This document shows positions 22,120 to 30,203 of a DNA stretch of 64,000 bases, piece by piece; position 1 is the stretch's first letter, and every line of letters starts with the position of its first letter. The notes under the pieces are model-generated. The model was not told the DNA's origin, did no database searches, and saw only the letters and a list, made by a program, of their open reading frames with translations. The translations under genes and the position numbers were made by a program. Source of the stretch: CAWDVH01 sp963805705 (GTDB lineage Bacteria > Actinomycetota > Actinomycetes > Streptosporangiales > Streptosporangiaceae); contig CAWDVH010000005.1 of assembly GCA_963805705.1 (NCBI GenBank), positions 1,364,001 through 1,428,000 of the forward strand, read 5' to 3'.

Positions 22120-22151
22120 AAGGCGACCGCCGGATGCCGGGCGATCGCCTT
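22120..22151 (-). terminator. trp attenuator terminator hairpin
   Basis: On the minus strand AAGGCGATCGCC (22151-22140) pairs with GGCGGTCGCCTT (22131-22120): 12 pairs including one U-G wobble, with an 8-nt loop. It lies 35 nt after the trpL stop and 46 nt before the trpEG start. An upstream hairpin, GCGCA-CTC-TGCGC, between trpL and this stem could act as the pause or competing structure. No U tract follows, as is common in GC-rich actinobacteria. Confidence 0.8.
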
Positions 22152-22186
22152 CAGGATTTGCGCAGAGTGCGCGAACCGGGCCCCGC

Positions 22187-22228
22187 CTAACGGCGGCGCC
22201 ACCAGCCTGCGGTGCGGTCCATGCGCAT
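22187..22228 (-). CDS. trpL: trp leader peptide TrpL (13 aa, tandem Trp codons)
   Basis: Minus strand ATG 22228 to TAG 22187 encodes MRMDRTAGWWRRR, with adjacent Trp codons at positions 9-10. Ribosome stalling at these codons when charged tRNA-Trp is scarce should favour an alternative fold over the terminator at 22120-22151. No Shine-Dalgarno sequence precedes the ATG. Instead TAGGCT sits exactly at -12 to -7, the signature of a leaderless message. An in-frame ATG at 22222 is an alternative start. It lies 15 nt after the end of the upstream cyclodeaminase-like gene, so read-through transcription could also supply it. Confidence 0.85.
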   Translation of the reverse strand: MRMDRTAGWWRRR

Positions 22229-22234
22229 GGCGGG

Positions 22235-22240
22235 AGCCTA
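22235..22240 (-). promoter_or_regulatory. -10 element of the trpL-trpEG promoter (leaderless spacing)
   Basis: TAGGCT on the minus strand, 6 nt before the trpL ATG, matches TANNNT placed so that transcription starts at the A of ATG. No good TTGACA-like -35 is visible. The element lies between the stop codon of the upstream gene (22244) and trpL. Confidence 0.6.
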
Positions 22241-22243
22241 GCA

Positions 22244-23284
22244 TCAGAATTCCGCCCACGAGCCAGCGCCCAGCGCACGTGCCTTCTCGTAGGCATGGGC
22301 GGCGGCGGCCAGGTCTTCCACCGCCAGGCCGAGGGACTCGAACACGGTGATTTCCTGCGCGCTGCGGCGGCCAGGTGCCTGGCCGGCCAGGAGCTCGCCG
22401 ATCTCGGCCCTGACGTGATCGGGCCGGATCGCGCCCTCGGCCAGCGCGAGCAGGTAGTCGCCGGCTTCGCTGCTGACCGACTCACGGCTGTCGGCAAACA
22501 CGGCGGCCGCGGCCATCGTCGCGGTGTCCAGCTCGCGCGCGGCCGGGACGCACGCGCCGACGGCGTTGATATGCGCGCCGGCGGTCAGCCAGCCATGCTG
22601 CAGGACCGGCTCAGCCGAGCTGGTGGCGGTCACGATGATGCCGGCCCCGGTCACCGCCTCCCTGGCGGACGTGCACGCGACCACCGCGGGCCAGGCCCGC
22701 GTGCCACCCGGCCCGGCCTGGCCCCGGCCCGGACTGGCCGGGCCGGGCCCTGGCCCCGGCACCGACTCGGCGAACCGGACCGCCCTGGCGTGGTCCCGGC
22801 CCGCGACCCGGATCTCGGTGAGAGCCCGTGATCCGGCGATGGCATGCAGGTGCGCCCTGGCCTGAGCGCCGGTGCCGATGATGGCGAGCACCCCGGCATC
22901 GGGGCGGGCGAGCAGCGCGGTGGCGACGGCCGACACCGCGGCCGTCCGGATCTCGGTGACCGCCGAGGCGTTCAGGACCGCCAGCGGCTCGCCGGTCTGC
23001 GCGCTGGACAGCAGCACGATGCCCTGGTGAGTATCCAGGCCGATCGCGGGATTGCCGGGGGTAATGCAGATCGCCTTCAGGCCGTAGGCGACAGGATCGC
23101 CGGGACGGTAGGACGGCATCAGCGCCATCAGCGAGCTCGCGCCGTCGGGCCGCAGGATGGTGCGCAGCGGCTGCTGCACCTCGCCGCGGGCGAACGCGGC
23201 GAGCACGTCCCGCATCACATCCGCGCACTCGCCGTAGGGCAGCAGCTCACGAACCTCGCGCGCGCCGAGGATGAGGATCCGCAC
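22244..23284 (-). CDS. Ornithine cyclodeaminase/mu-crystallin family protein
   Basis: 346 aa, GTG start at 23284, 5 nt after the ftsH stop. NAD(P)-binding Rossmann motif is AIIGTGAQARAHLHAI; family segments are YGLKAICITPGNPAIGLDTHQG and NASAVTEIRTAAVSAVAT. Members act as ornithine cyclodeaminases, alanine dehydrogenases or ketimine reductases; the specific substrate cannot be assigned. A Gly/Pro-rich insert (GPGPGPASPGRGQAGPGG) near residues 178-195 disrupts an otherwise normal Rossmann half and resembles other low-complexity insertions in this window. It immediately precedes the trpL promoter. Confidence 0.88.
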   Translation of the reverse strand: MRILILGAREVRELLPYGECADVMRDVLAAFARGEVQQPLRTILRPDGASSLMALMPSYRPGDPVAYGLKAICITPGNPAIGLDTHQGIVLLSSAQTGEPLAVLNASAVTEIRTAAVSAVATALLARPDAGVLAIIGTGAQARAHLHAIAGSRALTEIRVAGRDHARAVRFAESVPGPGPGPASPGRGQAGPGGTRAWPAVVACTSAREAVTGAGIIVTATSSAEPVLQHGWLTAGAHINAVGACVPAARELDTATMAAAAVFADSRESVSSEAGDYLLALAEGAIRPDHVRAEIGELLAGQAPGRRSAQEITVFESLGLAVEDLAAAAHAYEKARALGAGSWAEF

Positions 23285-23289
23285 GGGTA

Positions 23290-25356
23290 CTAGGTGCCCT
23301 GTCCCGGCAGCTCGCTCACGCTGGAGGCCGCTGATGCCGGCGGGCCACCGCCTCGGGCGGCAGCAGCGCCGCCGACGGGCACCGCGCCGCCGACCGACGC
23401 GGCGCCGCCGACGGGCGCGGCGCGCGGGGCGATCGCCAGCTCCTCCACCCGGCGCTCGGGTACCGGCCGGCCGACGATGCGGTAGACATCGGTCCCGTCG
23501 ACCGTCTCCTTCTCCAGCAGCAGGCCGACCAGCTGCCCGAGCTCGGCCCGGTGCGAGCGGATCAGGCCGACGGCCGTCTGCTCGGCCTCGCGCAGCAGCC
23601 GGGCCACCTCGGTGTCGATGGTGGCCTGCGTGGACTCGGCGAAGGGCCGGCTCGACAGGCCGCCGCCCCCGCCGCCGAGGAACACCGAGCCGCCCTCGGG
23701 GTAGCCGACCGGACCGAGCGCCTCCGACAGCCCGAACTCGCGCACCATCCTGGTCGCCAGGTCAGTGGCGGTGGACAGGTCGTTGGCCGCCCCGGTCGAG
23801 CCCTGGCCGAGCTCCACCAGCTCCGCGGCGCGGCCGCCGAGCCGGACCGAGAGGGAGTCGGTGAGGTAGTCCTCGCCGTACAGGTGCCGCTCGACCAGCG
23901 GCAGCTGCTGGGTGACGCCGAGCGCCTGGCCGGCGGGCAGGATAGTGACCTTCGCGACGGGATCGGCGTGCTCGGACAGCGCGGCGACCAGGGCATGCCC
24001 CGCCTCGTGGATGGCAACCGCGTGCTTCTCCTCGGGCAGCAGGACGTTGGAGCCTTCCCTGCGGCCGAGCAGGATCCTGTCCCTGGCGCCCTCGAAGTCG
24101 GCCGCGGTCAGCACCTCGCGTCCCTCCCGGACGGCGAAGATCGCGGCTTCGTTAGTCAGGTTGGCCAGGTCGGCGCCGGAGAATCCCGGCGTGCCGCGGG
24201 CGACCACGTTCAGGTCGACGTCGTCGCCGAGCCGCTTGCCGCGGCAGTGCACGGCCAGAATGGCGGCCCGCTCGGGGAGCGTGGGCAGCGGGATGACGAC
24301 CTGCCGGTCGAACCGGCCCGGCCGCAGCAGCGCGGGGTCGAGGACCTCGGGGCGGTTGGTGGCGCCGAGCACCACGATGCCCTCGGCCATGTCGAATCCG
24401 TCCATCTCCGACAGCAGCTGGTTGAGTGTCTGCTCGCGCTCGTCGTTGGAGACGACCGCGCCCGACCCGGCCCGGCGCTGCCCGATGGCGTCAATCTCGT
24501 CGATGAAGATGATGGCCGGCGCCCGCTTGCGCGCCTCGGCGAACAGGTCACGGACCCTGGCGGCGCCCACGCCGACGAACATCTCGACGAAGCTGGAGCC
24601 GGTGACGGAGAAGAACGGCACCGACGCCTCGCCCGCCACGGCCCTGGCCAGCAGCGTCTTGCCGGTCCCTGGCGGGCCGACCATCAGCACCCCGCGCGGC
24701 GCCATGGCGCCCGCCCGCCGGTACCGCTCGGGACTGCGCAGGAAGTCGACGACCTCGCCGATCTCGGCCTTGGCGCCGTCGTAGCCCGCGACGTCGGTGA
24801 ACTTGGTCTTCGGCTGCTCGGCGTCGAAGATCTTCGCCTTGGACCGGCCCACGCCGAGCACGCCCTGCAGGCCGCCCACTCCCCCGCCGCCGGCCCGTGC
24901 CATCCGCCGGAACACGTAGAAGAGCAGGAACAGCGGTCCCAGCAGGAGCAGCAAGGACAGCAGGATGGATCCCAGCCCGGAGCTCGGCGGCTCGGCATCC
25001 ACCGACTTGACGCCGTCAGCCGTCAGCTGCTCGCTGAGCGCCGTCGTCGGCTGGCCGGGGATGACCGTCGTATAGGACTTCCCGCTCGTCAGCTCACCGG
25101 TCGCGACGGTGTTCGAGCCGGTGGAGCCGTTCCCGAAGGTCACCGTCTTGACCTTGTGCGCGCTCGCGTCGGCCACGAACTGCGAGTACGTCAGGCTGAC
25201 GGGCGTGCTGCCATGCAGGGCGGGCAGGACGATATACAGCAGGACCGTCGCGAGCAGCGCGATCGGCCACAGCCAGTGCCGCCATCCCGGCGGCGGCGGC
25301 GGTGCCGTGCGAACGGGCTTGTCGCCAGGCGGCGGCGGATTCGGCTGCTTGCTCAT
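23290..25356 (-). CDS. ftsH: ATP-dependent zinc metalloprotease FtsH
   Basis: Membrane-anchored AAA+ protease of 688 aa. It has two N-terminal membrane segments (about 28-46 and 128-147) around an extracytoplasmic domain, then the AAA domain with Walker A GPPGTGKT, Walker B IIFIDEID and the second region ATNRPEVLDPALLRPGRFDR. The zinc site is HEAGH. The C-terminal tail is an Ala/Gly/Val repeat tract (PVGGAA units) of unknown role. No clear ribosome site precedes ATG 25356, but TAAGAAT lies just upstream, so a leaderless message is possible. A proline-rich cytosolic N terminus is typical of actinobacteria. It could be a second ftsH copy; this cannot be judged here. Confidence 0.95.
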   Translation of the reverse strand: MSKQPNPPPPGDKPVRTAPPPPPGWRHWLWPIALLATVLLYIVLPALHGSTPVSLTYSQFVADASAHKVKTVTFGNGSTGSNTVATGELTSGKSYTTVIPGQPTTALSEQLTADGVKSVDAEPPSSGLGSILLSLLLLLGPLFLLFYVFRRMARAGGGGVGGLQGVLGVGRSKAKIFDAEQPKTKFTDVAGYDGAKAEIGEVVDFLRSPERYRRAGAMAPRGVLMVGPPGTGKTLLARAVAGEASVPFFSVTGSSFVEMFVGVGAARVRDLFAEARKRAPAIIFIDEIDAIGQRRAGSGAVVSNDEREQTLNQLLSEMDGFDMAEGIVVLGATNRPEVLDPALLRPGRFDRQVVIPLPTLPERAAILAVHCRGKRLGDDVDLNVVARGTPGFSGADLANLTNEAAIFAVREGREVLTAADFEGARDRILLGRREGSNVLLPEEKHAVAIHEAGHALVAALSEHADPVAKVTILPAGQALGVTQQLPLVERHLYGEDYLTDSLSVRLGGRAAELVELGQGSTGAANDLSTATDLATRMVREFGLSEALGPVGYPEGGSVFLGGGGGGLSSRPFAESTQATIDTEVARLLREAEQTAVGLIRSHRAELGQLVGLLLEKETVDGTDVYRIVGRPVPERRVEELAIAPRAAPVGGAASVGGAVPVGGAAAARGGGPPASAASSVSELPGQGT
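23366..23419. repeat. Three 18-nt tandem repeats at the ftsH 3' end
   Basis: Units 23366-23383, 23384-23401 and 23402-23419 share the core GCGCCGCCGAC and encode PVGGAA/SVGGAA units of the C-terminal tail. Confidence 0.9.
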
Positions 25357-25395
25357 GGATCATTCTTACGCGGCGCGGGGACCAGAGGGTAATTC

Positions 25396-25441
25396 GCCGC
25401 TCATCAGCCGGGTGAGCGGCTTTCTGAACCGGCGGCCGGTC
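25396..25441 (+). promoter_or_regulatory. Two hairpins in the leader of the molybdenum oxidoreductase gene
   Basis: GCCGCTCA (25396-25403) pairs with TGAGCGGC (25413-25420) and is followed by TTTCT. A second smaller stem, ACCGG/CCGGT, lies at 25428-25440. The first resembles an intrinsic terminator, which is odd between divergent genes and could attenuate the plus-strand gene starting at 25510. The structure is seen; a regulatory role is a guess. Confidence 0.35.
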
Positions 25442-25509
25442 CCGTTACGGTAAGGAGAAGCCAGCTCAGATTCTTGTCCTGCCCGCCGGGCGGAAGGACG
25501 GCATCAGCC

Positions 25510-28182
25510 ATGTCTTTTGCGGTGATTGTCAACGGCACCGAGCGGCAGATCGCGGCGCGCGACGGCCAGAGCCTGCTGGAGGTGCTGAGGGAGGAGCTGG
25601 ACCTCACCGGGCCGAAATTCGGCTGCGGCGAGGGGGCCTGCGGCGCCTGCACCGTGCTGATCGGCCGACGGCCCGTCACCGCCTGCACCACCCCGGCGGC
25701 CGAGGCGGCCGGCCAGCGGGTGACCACCGTCGAGGGGCTGGCCGAGGACGGCATCTTGCACCCGGCGCAGCAGGCCTGGCTGGAGGCGGGCGCGATGCAA
25801 TGCGGTTACTGCACGGCTGGCTGGCTGACCGCCACCGCGGCCCTGCTCGCGCGGGTCCCGCATCCCGATGACGCGAGGATCGCCGCGGAGCTGGCCGGGA
25901 ACATCTGCCGCTGCTGCACCTACCCGCGGATCCTGCGCGCGGTCCGCCGGGCCGCTGACCTGATGGAGCATCCCGAGGAGCTCGTGCCCGTCCCGCCGGG
26001 CCAGGTGCCGTCGCTGGCCAGTTCTGACGCCAGTGCCGACCTCAGTGCCGACCTCAGTGCCGGCGCCTGCGGCGCGCCCTGGGATAAGGCGGGCAAGGAC
26101 GCGGACGCGTTCTTCGATGTCCTGCCGGACGGGCTGGTGGCCGTGGTGGACGCCGCTGACGACGCCTGGGTGCACGTCGGCGCGGATGGCACGGTGACGG
26201 CGTTCACGGGCAAGGTCGAGGCCGGCCAGGGCACGCGCACCGCGCTGGCGCTCCTGGTCGCCGAGGAGCTCGCCCTGCCGGCGGCGGCGGTGCGGCTCGT
26301 GATGGGCAACACCGACATCTCCCCGTTCGATCTCGGCACGTTCGGCAGCCGCTCGATGCCGTATGCGGCTCCGCCGCTGCGGGCCGCCGCGGCCGCCGCG
26401 GGCCGGATGCTGCGTGATGCGGCCGCCGAGCGCTTCGGCATGAGCGCCGCCGACCTCACCATCTCGGATGGCATCGTGGCCGGCCCGGACGGCGCGCCGA
26501 GCATCAGCTACGGCGATCTGCTCGCGGGCCGGCAGCTGCTGGAGCGGGTGCCGGCCGACGCGCCGGTAACGCCGCCGCCCGCGTGGCGCTCGGCCGGCCA
26601 TCCGGCCAGCGCGCTGGGCGCCGCGGACGTCGTGACCGGCGTGAAGCGGTTCCCCGCGGACATCCGCGCGGAGGGCATGCGGCACGGCGCCGTGCTCCGG
26701 GCCCCGGCCTTCGGCGCGGTGCTGCGCCGTGCGGACACCACCGCCGCCAGCGCGCTGCCGGAGGTGACAGTGGTCCGCGAGGACGACTTCATCGGGGTAG
26801 CCGCGCCGGACGCCAGGGCGGCCCGCCGGGCGGTCGCCCTGATCGAGGCGGACTGGGACCGCTCGCCGCAGCCCGCCGCCAGTGAGCTTGAGGCCTACCT
26901 GCGCTCGCACCCGACCGAAGGCGAGGGCTTCAGCCAGTCCATGCTGCACGAGGAGGGCGACGCGGGCGCTGCGATCGCCGCGGGCCCGGTCCGGCTCCAG
27001 GCGCAGTACCGCGCGGCCTACATCGCGCACGTCCCGCTGGAGCCCCGCTCGGCCCTGGCCCGGTGGCGCGGCGATCGCGTCACGATCTGGATCGGCACCT
27101 CGACTCCGTTCCGGGCGCGCGGCGAGGTGGCCGGGGCCCTCGGCCTGCGCGAGCAGGATGTGCAGATCATCGTGCCGGACTACGGCGGCGGATTCGGCGG
27201 CAAGCACGGCGCGACCGTGGCCATCGAGGCGGCGCGGCTCGCGCGGGCCGCGGGCCGGCCGGTCCGGGTGCAGTGGAACCGGGATGAGGAGTTTCACTGG
27301 GGGTACCTGCGCCCGGCAGCGATCATCGACGTGGCCAGCAGCGCGGACGCCGCCGGTGCCATCACCGGCTGGTCGTTCACCAACATCAACTCCGGTGCGT
27401 CCGGCATCATGAGCCCCTACCGCATCCCGCATCAGCGCATTGCCTATCAGCCCGCCTCCTCGCCGCTGCCGCAGGGCGCCTACCGCGCGCTGGCCTCGAC
27501 GGCGAACCACTTCGCCAGGGAATCCCACATGGACGAGCTGGCCGGCCTGCTCCAGGCCGATCCGCTGGCCTTCCGGCTGCGCCATCTGCGGGACGAGCGG
27601 ATGGCGGCGGTGCTGCGCGCCGCCGCCGGCGCTGTCGGCTGGGACGAGGCAGGGCGCCCAGACCCCGGTGACGGCGTGCCCGGTGACGGCGTCCAGGGTG
27701 ACGGCGTGTCCCGTGCCGCCCGGACGGGGACCGGGGTCGCCGTCGGGACCGAGAAAGACGGCCGGGTGGCCACGGCCGCTCAGGTCCGGGTGGCGGCGGA
27801 CGGCACGCTGCGCATCCTGCGGCTGGTCACCGCGTTCGAGTGCGGCGCGGTGGTCAACCCGGACAACCTGGCCAACCAGGTGGAGGGCGCGGTCATGATG
27901 GGCCTGGGCCCGGCCCTCTTCGAGGCGATTGACTTCGCCGATGGCCGCATCCTGAACGCGTCGCTGTCGCAGTACCGGGTGCCCCGGCTGCCGGACCTGC
28001 CCGAATTCGAGGTCCTGCTGCTCGACCGGCCGGACCTGCCGTCGGCCGGCGGCGGGGAGGCGCCGATCGTGGCGGTGGCTCCGGCCATCGCCAACGCAAT
28101 CTTCGATGCATGCGGCGTCCGGCTCAGGTCCATGCCGCTGGCTCCCGGCGGAAAGGTGCGCGGCTCACGGCCTATGGGCTGA
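25510..28182 (+). CDS. Fused 2Fe-2S/molybdopterin oxidoreductase (xanthine oxidase family, no FAD domain)
   Basis: 890 aa from ATG 25510, with GGAAGGA upstream. Residues 1-155 are the small iron-sulfur subunit: plant-type cluster (FGCGEGACGACTVLIG) and the helical cluster (QCGYCTAGW and NICRCCTYPRILRAVR). After a linker, residues 210-890 are the molybdenum subunit (VEAGQGTRTALALLVAEEL, YGGGFGGKHGA, catalytic Glu in GGGEAPIVAVAPAIANAI). The AHVPLEPRSALARW segment resembles isoquinoline oxidoreductase beta subunits. There is no FAD/CoxM domain and none next door, so the electron acceptor differs from xanthine dehydrogenase. Two loops carry 12-nt and 15-nt tandem repeats. The end overlaps the convergent regulator gene by 11 nt. 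Confidence 0.88.
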   Translation: MSFAVIVNGTERQIAARDGQSLLEVLREELDLTGPKFGCGEGACGACTVLIGRRPVTACTTPAAEAAGQRVTTVEGLAEDGILHPAQQAWLEAGAMQCGYCTAGWLTATAALLARVPHPDDARIAAELAGNICRCCTYPRILRAVRRAADLMEHPEELVPVPPGQVPSLASSDASADLSADLSAGACGAPWDKAGKDADAFFDVLPDGLVAVVDAADDAWVHVGADGTVTAFTGKVEAGQGTRTALALLVAEELALPAAAVRLVMGNTDISPFDLGTFGSRSMPYAAPPLRAAAAAAGRMLRDAAAERFGMSAADLTISDGIVAGPDGAPSISYGDLLAGRQLLERVPADAPVTPPPAWRSAGHPASALGAADVVTGVKRFPADIRAEGMRHGAVLRAPAFGAVLRRADTTAASALPEVTVVREDDFIGVAAPDARAARRAVALIEADWDRSPQPAASELEAYLRSHPTEGEGFSQSMLHEEGDAGAAIAAGPVRLQAQYRAAYIAHVPLEPRSALARWRGDRVTIWIGTSTPFRARGEVAGALGLREQDVQIIVPDYGGGFGGKHGATVAIEAARLARAAGRPVRVQWNRDEEFHWGYLRPAAIIDVASSADAAGAITGWSFTNINSGASGIMSPYRIPHQRIAYQPASSPLPQGAYRALASTANHFARESHMDELAGLLQADPLAFRLRHLRDERMAAVLRAAAGAVGWDEAGRPDPGDGVPGDGVQGDGVSRAARTGTGVAVGTEKDGRVATAAQVRVAADGTLRILRLVTAFECGAVVNPDNLANQVEGAVMMGLGPALFEAIDFADGRILNASLSQYRVPRLPDLPEFEVLLLDRPDLPSAGGGEAPIVAVAPAIANAIFDACGVRLRSMPLAPGGKVRGSRPMG
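26026..26061. repeat. Three 12-nt repeats in the interdomain linker of the molybdenum oxidoreductase
   Basis: Units GACGCCAGTGCC, GACCTCAGTGCC, GACCTCAGTGCC encode DASADLSADLSA between the iron-sulfur and molybdenum parts. Confidence 0.9.
27664..27708. repeat. Three 15-nt repeats in the molybdenum domain
   Basis: CCCGGTGACGGCGTG (27664-27678), the same with a final C (27679-27693), and CAGGGTGACGGCGTG (27694-27708) encode PGDGV/PGDGV/QGDGV in a loop of the large domain. Confidence 0.9.
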
Positions 28183-28822
28183 CGATGCCCGCGTCGTGCG
28201 CGAGCAGCCCGGCCTGGGTGCGATTCGAGCAGTCCAGCTTGACCAGCATCCGTGACACGTAACCCTTGATCGTGGCCTCCGACAGGTACAGCCGCGCGGC
28301 GATCTGCGCATTGGACAGGCCCTCACCCAGGCAGGCCAGCACCTCCAGCTCCCGCTCGGTCAGGGAGCCGGCGAGCTTGCGAGCGCGCTCGCGAGCCGAA
28401 TGGCTGTCTGTCGATGCCGCGATCAGCCGCCGGGCGGCGGCCGGCGACAGGACGGTATGCCCCTCGGCGGCTACCTGCACGAGCCCGATCAGGTCCTCCG
28501 GCGGCGTGGACTTGACCAGGAACCCGGCCGCGCCGGCCCGCAGGGCCCGCAGTACGTACTGGTCGGCGTCAAACGTCGTCAGCACCACGACGGACGGCGG
28601 GTCGGCCAGCGCGCTGATGCGCTCGATCGCGGTGAGCCCGTCGACGCCCGGCATGCGCAGGTCCATGAGCACGACGTCGGGCCGGGCGCGCACGACCGCC
28701 TCGACGCCGGCCGCGCCGTCGTGTGCTTCCCCGACAACCTCGATCGTGCCGGCGGAGCCGAGAATCGTCCGCAAATGCGCGCATACCATCGGCTCATCGT
28801 CCACGACGACCACCCGGATCAT
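28172..28822 (-). CDS. NarL/LuxR-family response regulator
   Basis: 216 aa. The receiver domain (1-120) has the acidic pair in VVVVDDEPMV, the phospho-acceptor Asp in VVLMDLRMPGVDG, and the switch Lys in GFLVKSTPPEDL. The C-terminal LuxR helix-turn-helix is LTERELEVLACLGEGLSNAQ then LSEATIKGYVSRMLVKL. ATG 28822 lies 4 nt after the stop of the cognate kinase gene, so the pair is co-transcribed. The likely target is the divergent yceI-ABC exporter unit, by analogy with other actinobacterial kinase/regulator/exporter sets. Confidence 0.94.
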   Translation of the reverse strand: MIRVVVVDDEPMVCAHLRTILGSAGTIEVVGEAHDGAAGVEAVVRARPDVVLMDLRMPGVDGLTAIERISALADPPSVVVLTTFDADQYVLRALRAGAAGFLVKSTPPEDLIGLVQVAAEGHTVLSPAAARRLIAASTDSHSARERARKLAGSLTERELEVLACLGEGLSNAQIAARLYLSEATIKGYVSRMLVKLDCSNRTQAGLLAHDAGIVSP

Positions 28823-28826
28823 GCCC

Positions 28827-30056
28827 TCACACCGCCGGTTCCGCGGTCGGCACGTACGCGGGCAGCGTGGCCTCGACGCAGAACCCGCCGTCCGGAGCGC
28901 GCCCGGCCCGCAGCGTGCCGTGCACGACTTCGATGCGCTGCCGGAGACTGGCGATGCCCAGGCCCGATCCGGTGCTGGCCAGGGCGGTGTCGGCCGGGGC
29001 GCTGCCGGGCGGGCCAGCCGGCGGCGTATTGCTGATCGTGAGCCGAACCTGTGACTCGTCGTAGCTGACCCGCACGGTCACTCGCGCGCCGGGCGCGTGC
29101 TTGCGGACGTTGGTCAGCGCCTCCCTGACGATGCGGTAGGCCGTGCGCCCGACGACCGGCGAGGCGAGTGCCGGGTCACCGTCCTCGATCAGCTCGGCCG
29201 GCGTCCCGACCGCCGTCGACTCCGCGACCAGCGCGGCGAAATCCGACGCCGAGGGCATCTGGTCTCCGTCAGGCGCCGTGCGCAGGACGCCGACCAGGTC
29301 CCGTAGCTCGTCCAGCGCCTGGCAGCCGGCCGCCCGCAGGTCTTCTGCCGCCTGGCGGGTCGGCTCGTCGGTCGCCGTCATCCGCAGCGCGCCGGCCTGC
29401 AGCACCATCAGGCTCACCCGGTGGGTCACGACGTCGTGCATCTCGCCCGCCAGGCGGGCGCGTTCCTCGGCGCGGGCCTGCTCGGCGAGCAGGTGCCGTT
29501 CCCGCTCAGCCCGTTCGGCGCGCTCGGTCAGCGCCTGCACCAGCCGCCTGCGGGCATCGAAGTACATCGCCAGGAGCGGCCCGGGAACGGTGCGGAGCAC
29601 CGCGACCGTTATCACCGCGAGCGACGGCTGCCACGGCCGGGCGACGATGACCGTGAGTACCGTGATCGCGACCCATGCCTTCCGCCGGTCCTGCTGGTAG
29701 AAGAACGGCCAGTACGCGGCCGGCACCGTCGAAAATGGTGCCCATATGTTGCCCGCGTGCGCCGGCACCAGCGCGCCGGCCGGCGAGATCAGCAGCGTTA
29801 CCACCAGCGTGAACGCGGACAGGATGCCGACCACCATGATCGGCGCCCGGCGGTGGGCCACCAGCGAGGAGCAGGCCGCCGCCTGCGCGCCCAGCATGAT
29901 CCAGGCGAGCGTGCCAGGGTGGGCCGGCCACCACAGGGCGCCCGCCAGCGTGGCCCCGGTGTCGAACAGTACGAAGAAGACCGCGATCGCCACATCGACC
30001 GCGACCCGATGGCGGCAATGCCACGGTCCGTCAGCCATGGGCTCACGGTATGTCAT
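28827..30056 (-). CDS. Two-component sensor histidine kinase (NarL-partner, HisKA_3 type)
   Basis: About 409 aa from ATG 30056 (MTYREPMADG); ATG 30038 is an alternative. The open frame extends to 30308, but the extension overlaps the divergent yceI gene. Five or so hydrophobic segments fill residues 18-150, then a dimerisation helix with the phospho-acceptor His in LAGEMHDVVTHRVSLMVL, and a HATPase_c domain with N box EALTNVRKHA and G box GSGLGIASLRQR. There is no separate extracellular sensor domain, so the signal is probably sensed in or near the membrane. Confidence 0.92.
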   Translation of the reverse strand: MTYREPMADGPWHCRHRVAVDVAIAVFFVLFDTGATLAGALWWPAHPGTLAWIMLGAQAAACSSLVAHRRAPIMVVGILSAFTLVVTLLISPAGALVPAHAGNIWAPFSTVPAAYWPFFYQQDRRKAWVAITVLTVIVARPWQPSLAVITVAVLRTVPGPLLAMYFDARRRLVQALTERAERAERERHLLAEQARAEERARLAGEMHDVVTHRVSLMVLQAGALRMTATDEPTRQAAEDLRAAGCQALDELRDLVGVLRTAPDGDQMPSASDFAALVAESTAVGTPAELIEDGDPALASPVVGRTAYRIVREALTNVRKHAPGARVTVRVSYDESQVRLTISNTPPAGPPGSAPADTALASTGSGLGIASLRQRIEVVHGTLRAGRAPDGGFCVEATLPAYVPTAEPAV

Positions 30057-30203
30057 CTGCACCCGCCCGGAGGCAGGCGGCAACGTTCGGCGGGGGCCGA
30101 AACCTACGAAAGTCGCATGCGGCTCATGCGGACAGCCATTCGTCGCGCCCGGAACCGACTGGACGCCCTGCCGCGCGGGGCCCGGCTGTCCTGCAATGGA
30201 GGC

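Noticed and set aside
23551..25504. Long plus-strand frame opposite ftsH
   Set aside because: Antisense to a complete ftsH with all motifs; composition is typical of a shadow frame.
25504..27585. 693-codon minus-strand frame opposite the molybdenum oxidoreductase
   Set aside because: No recognisable domain and fully overlaps a well-supported gene; treated as a shadow.
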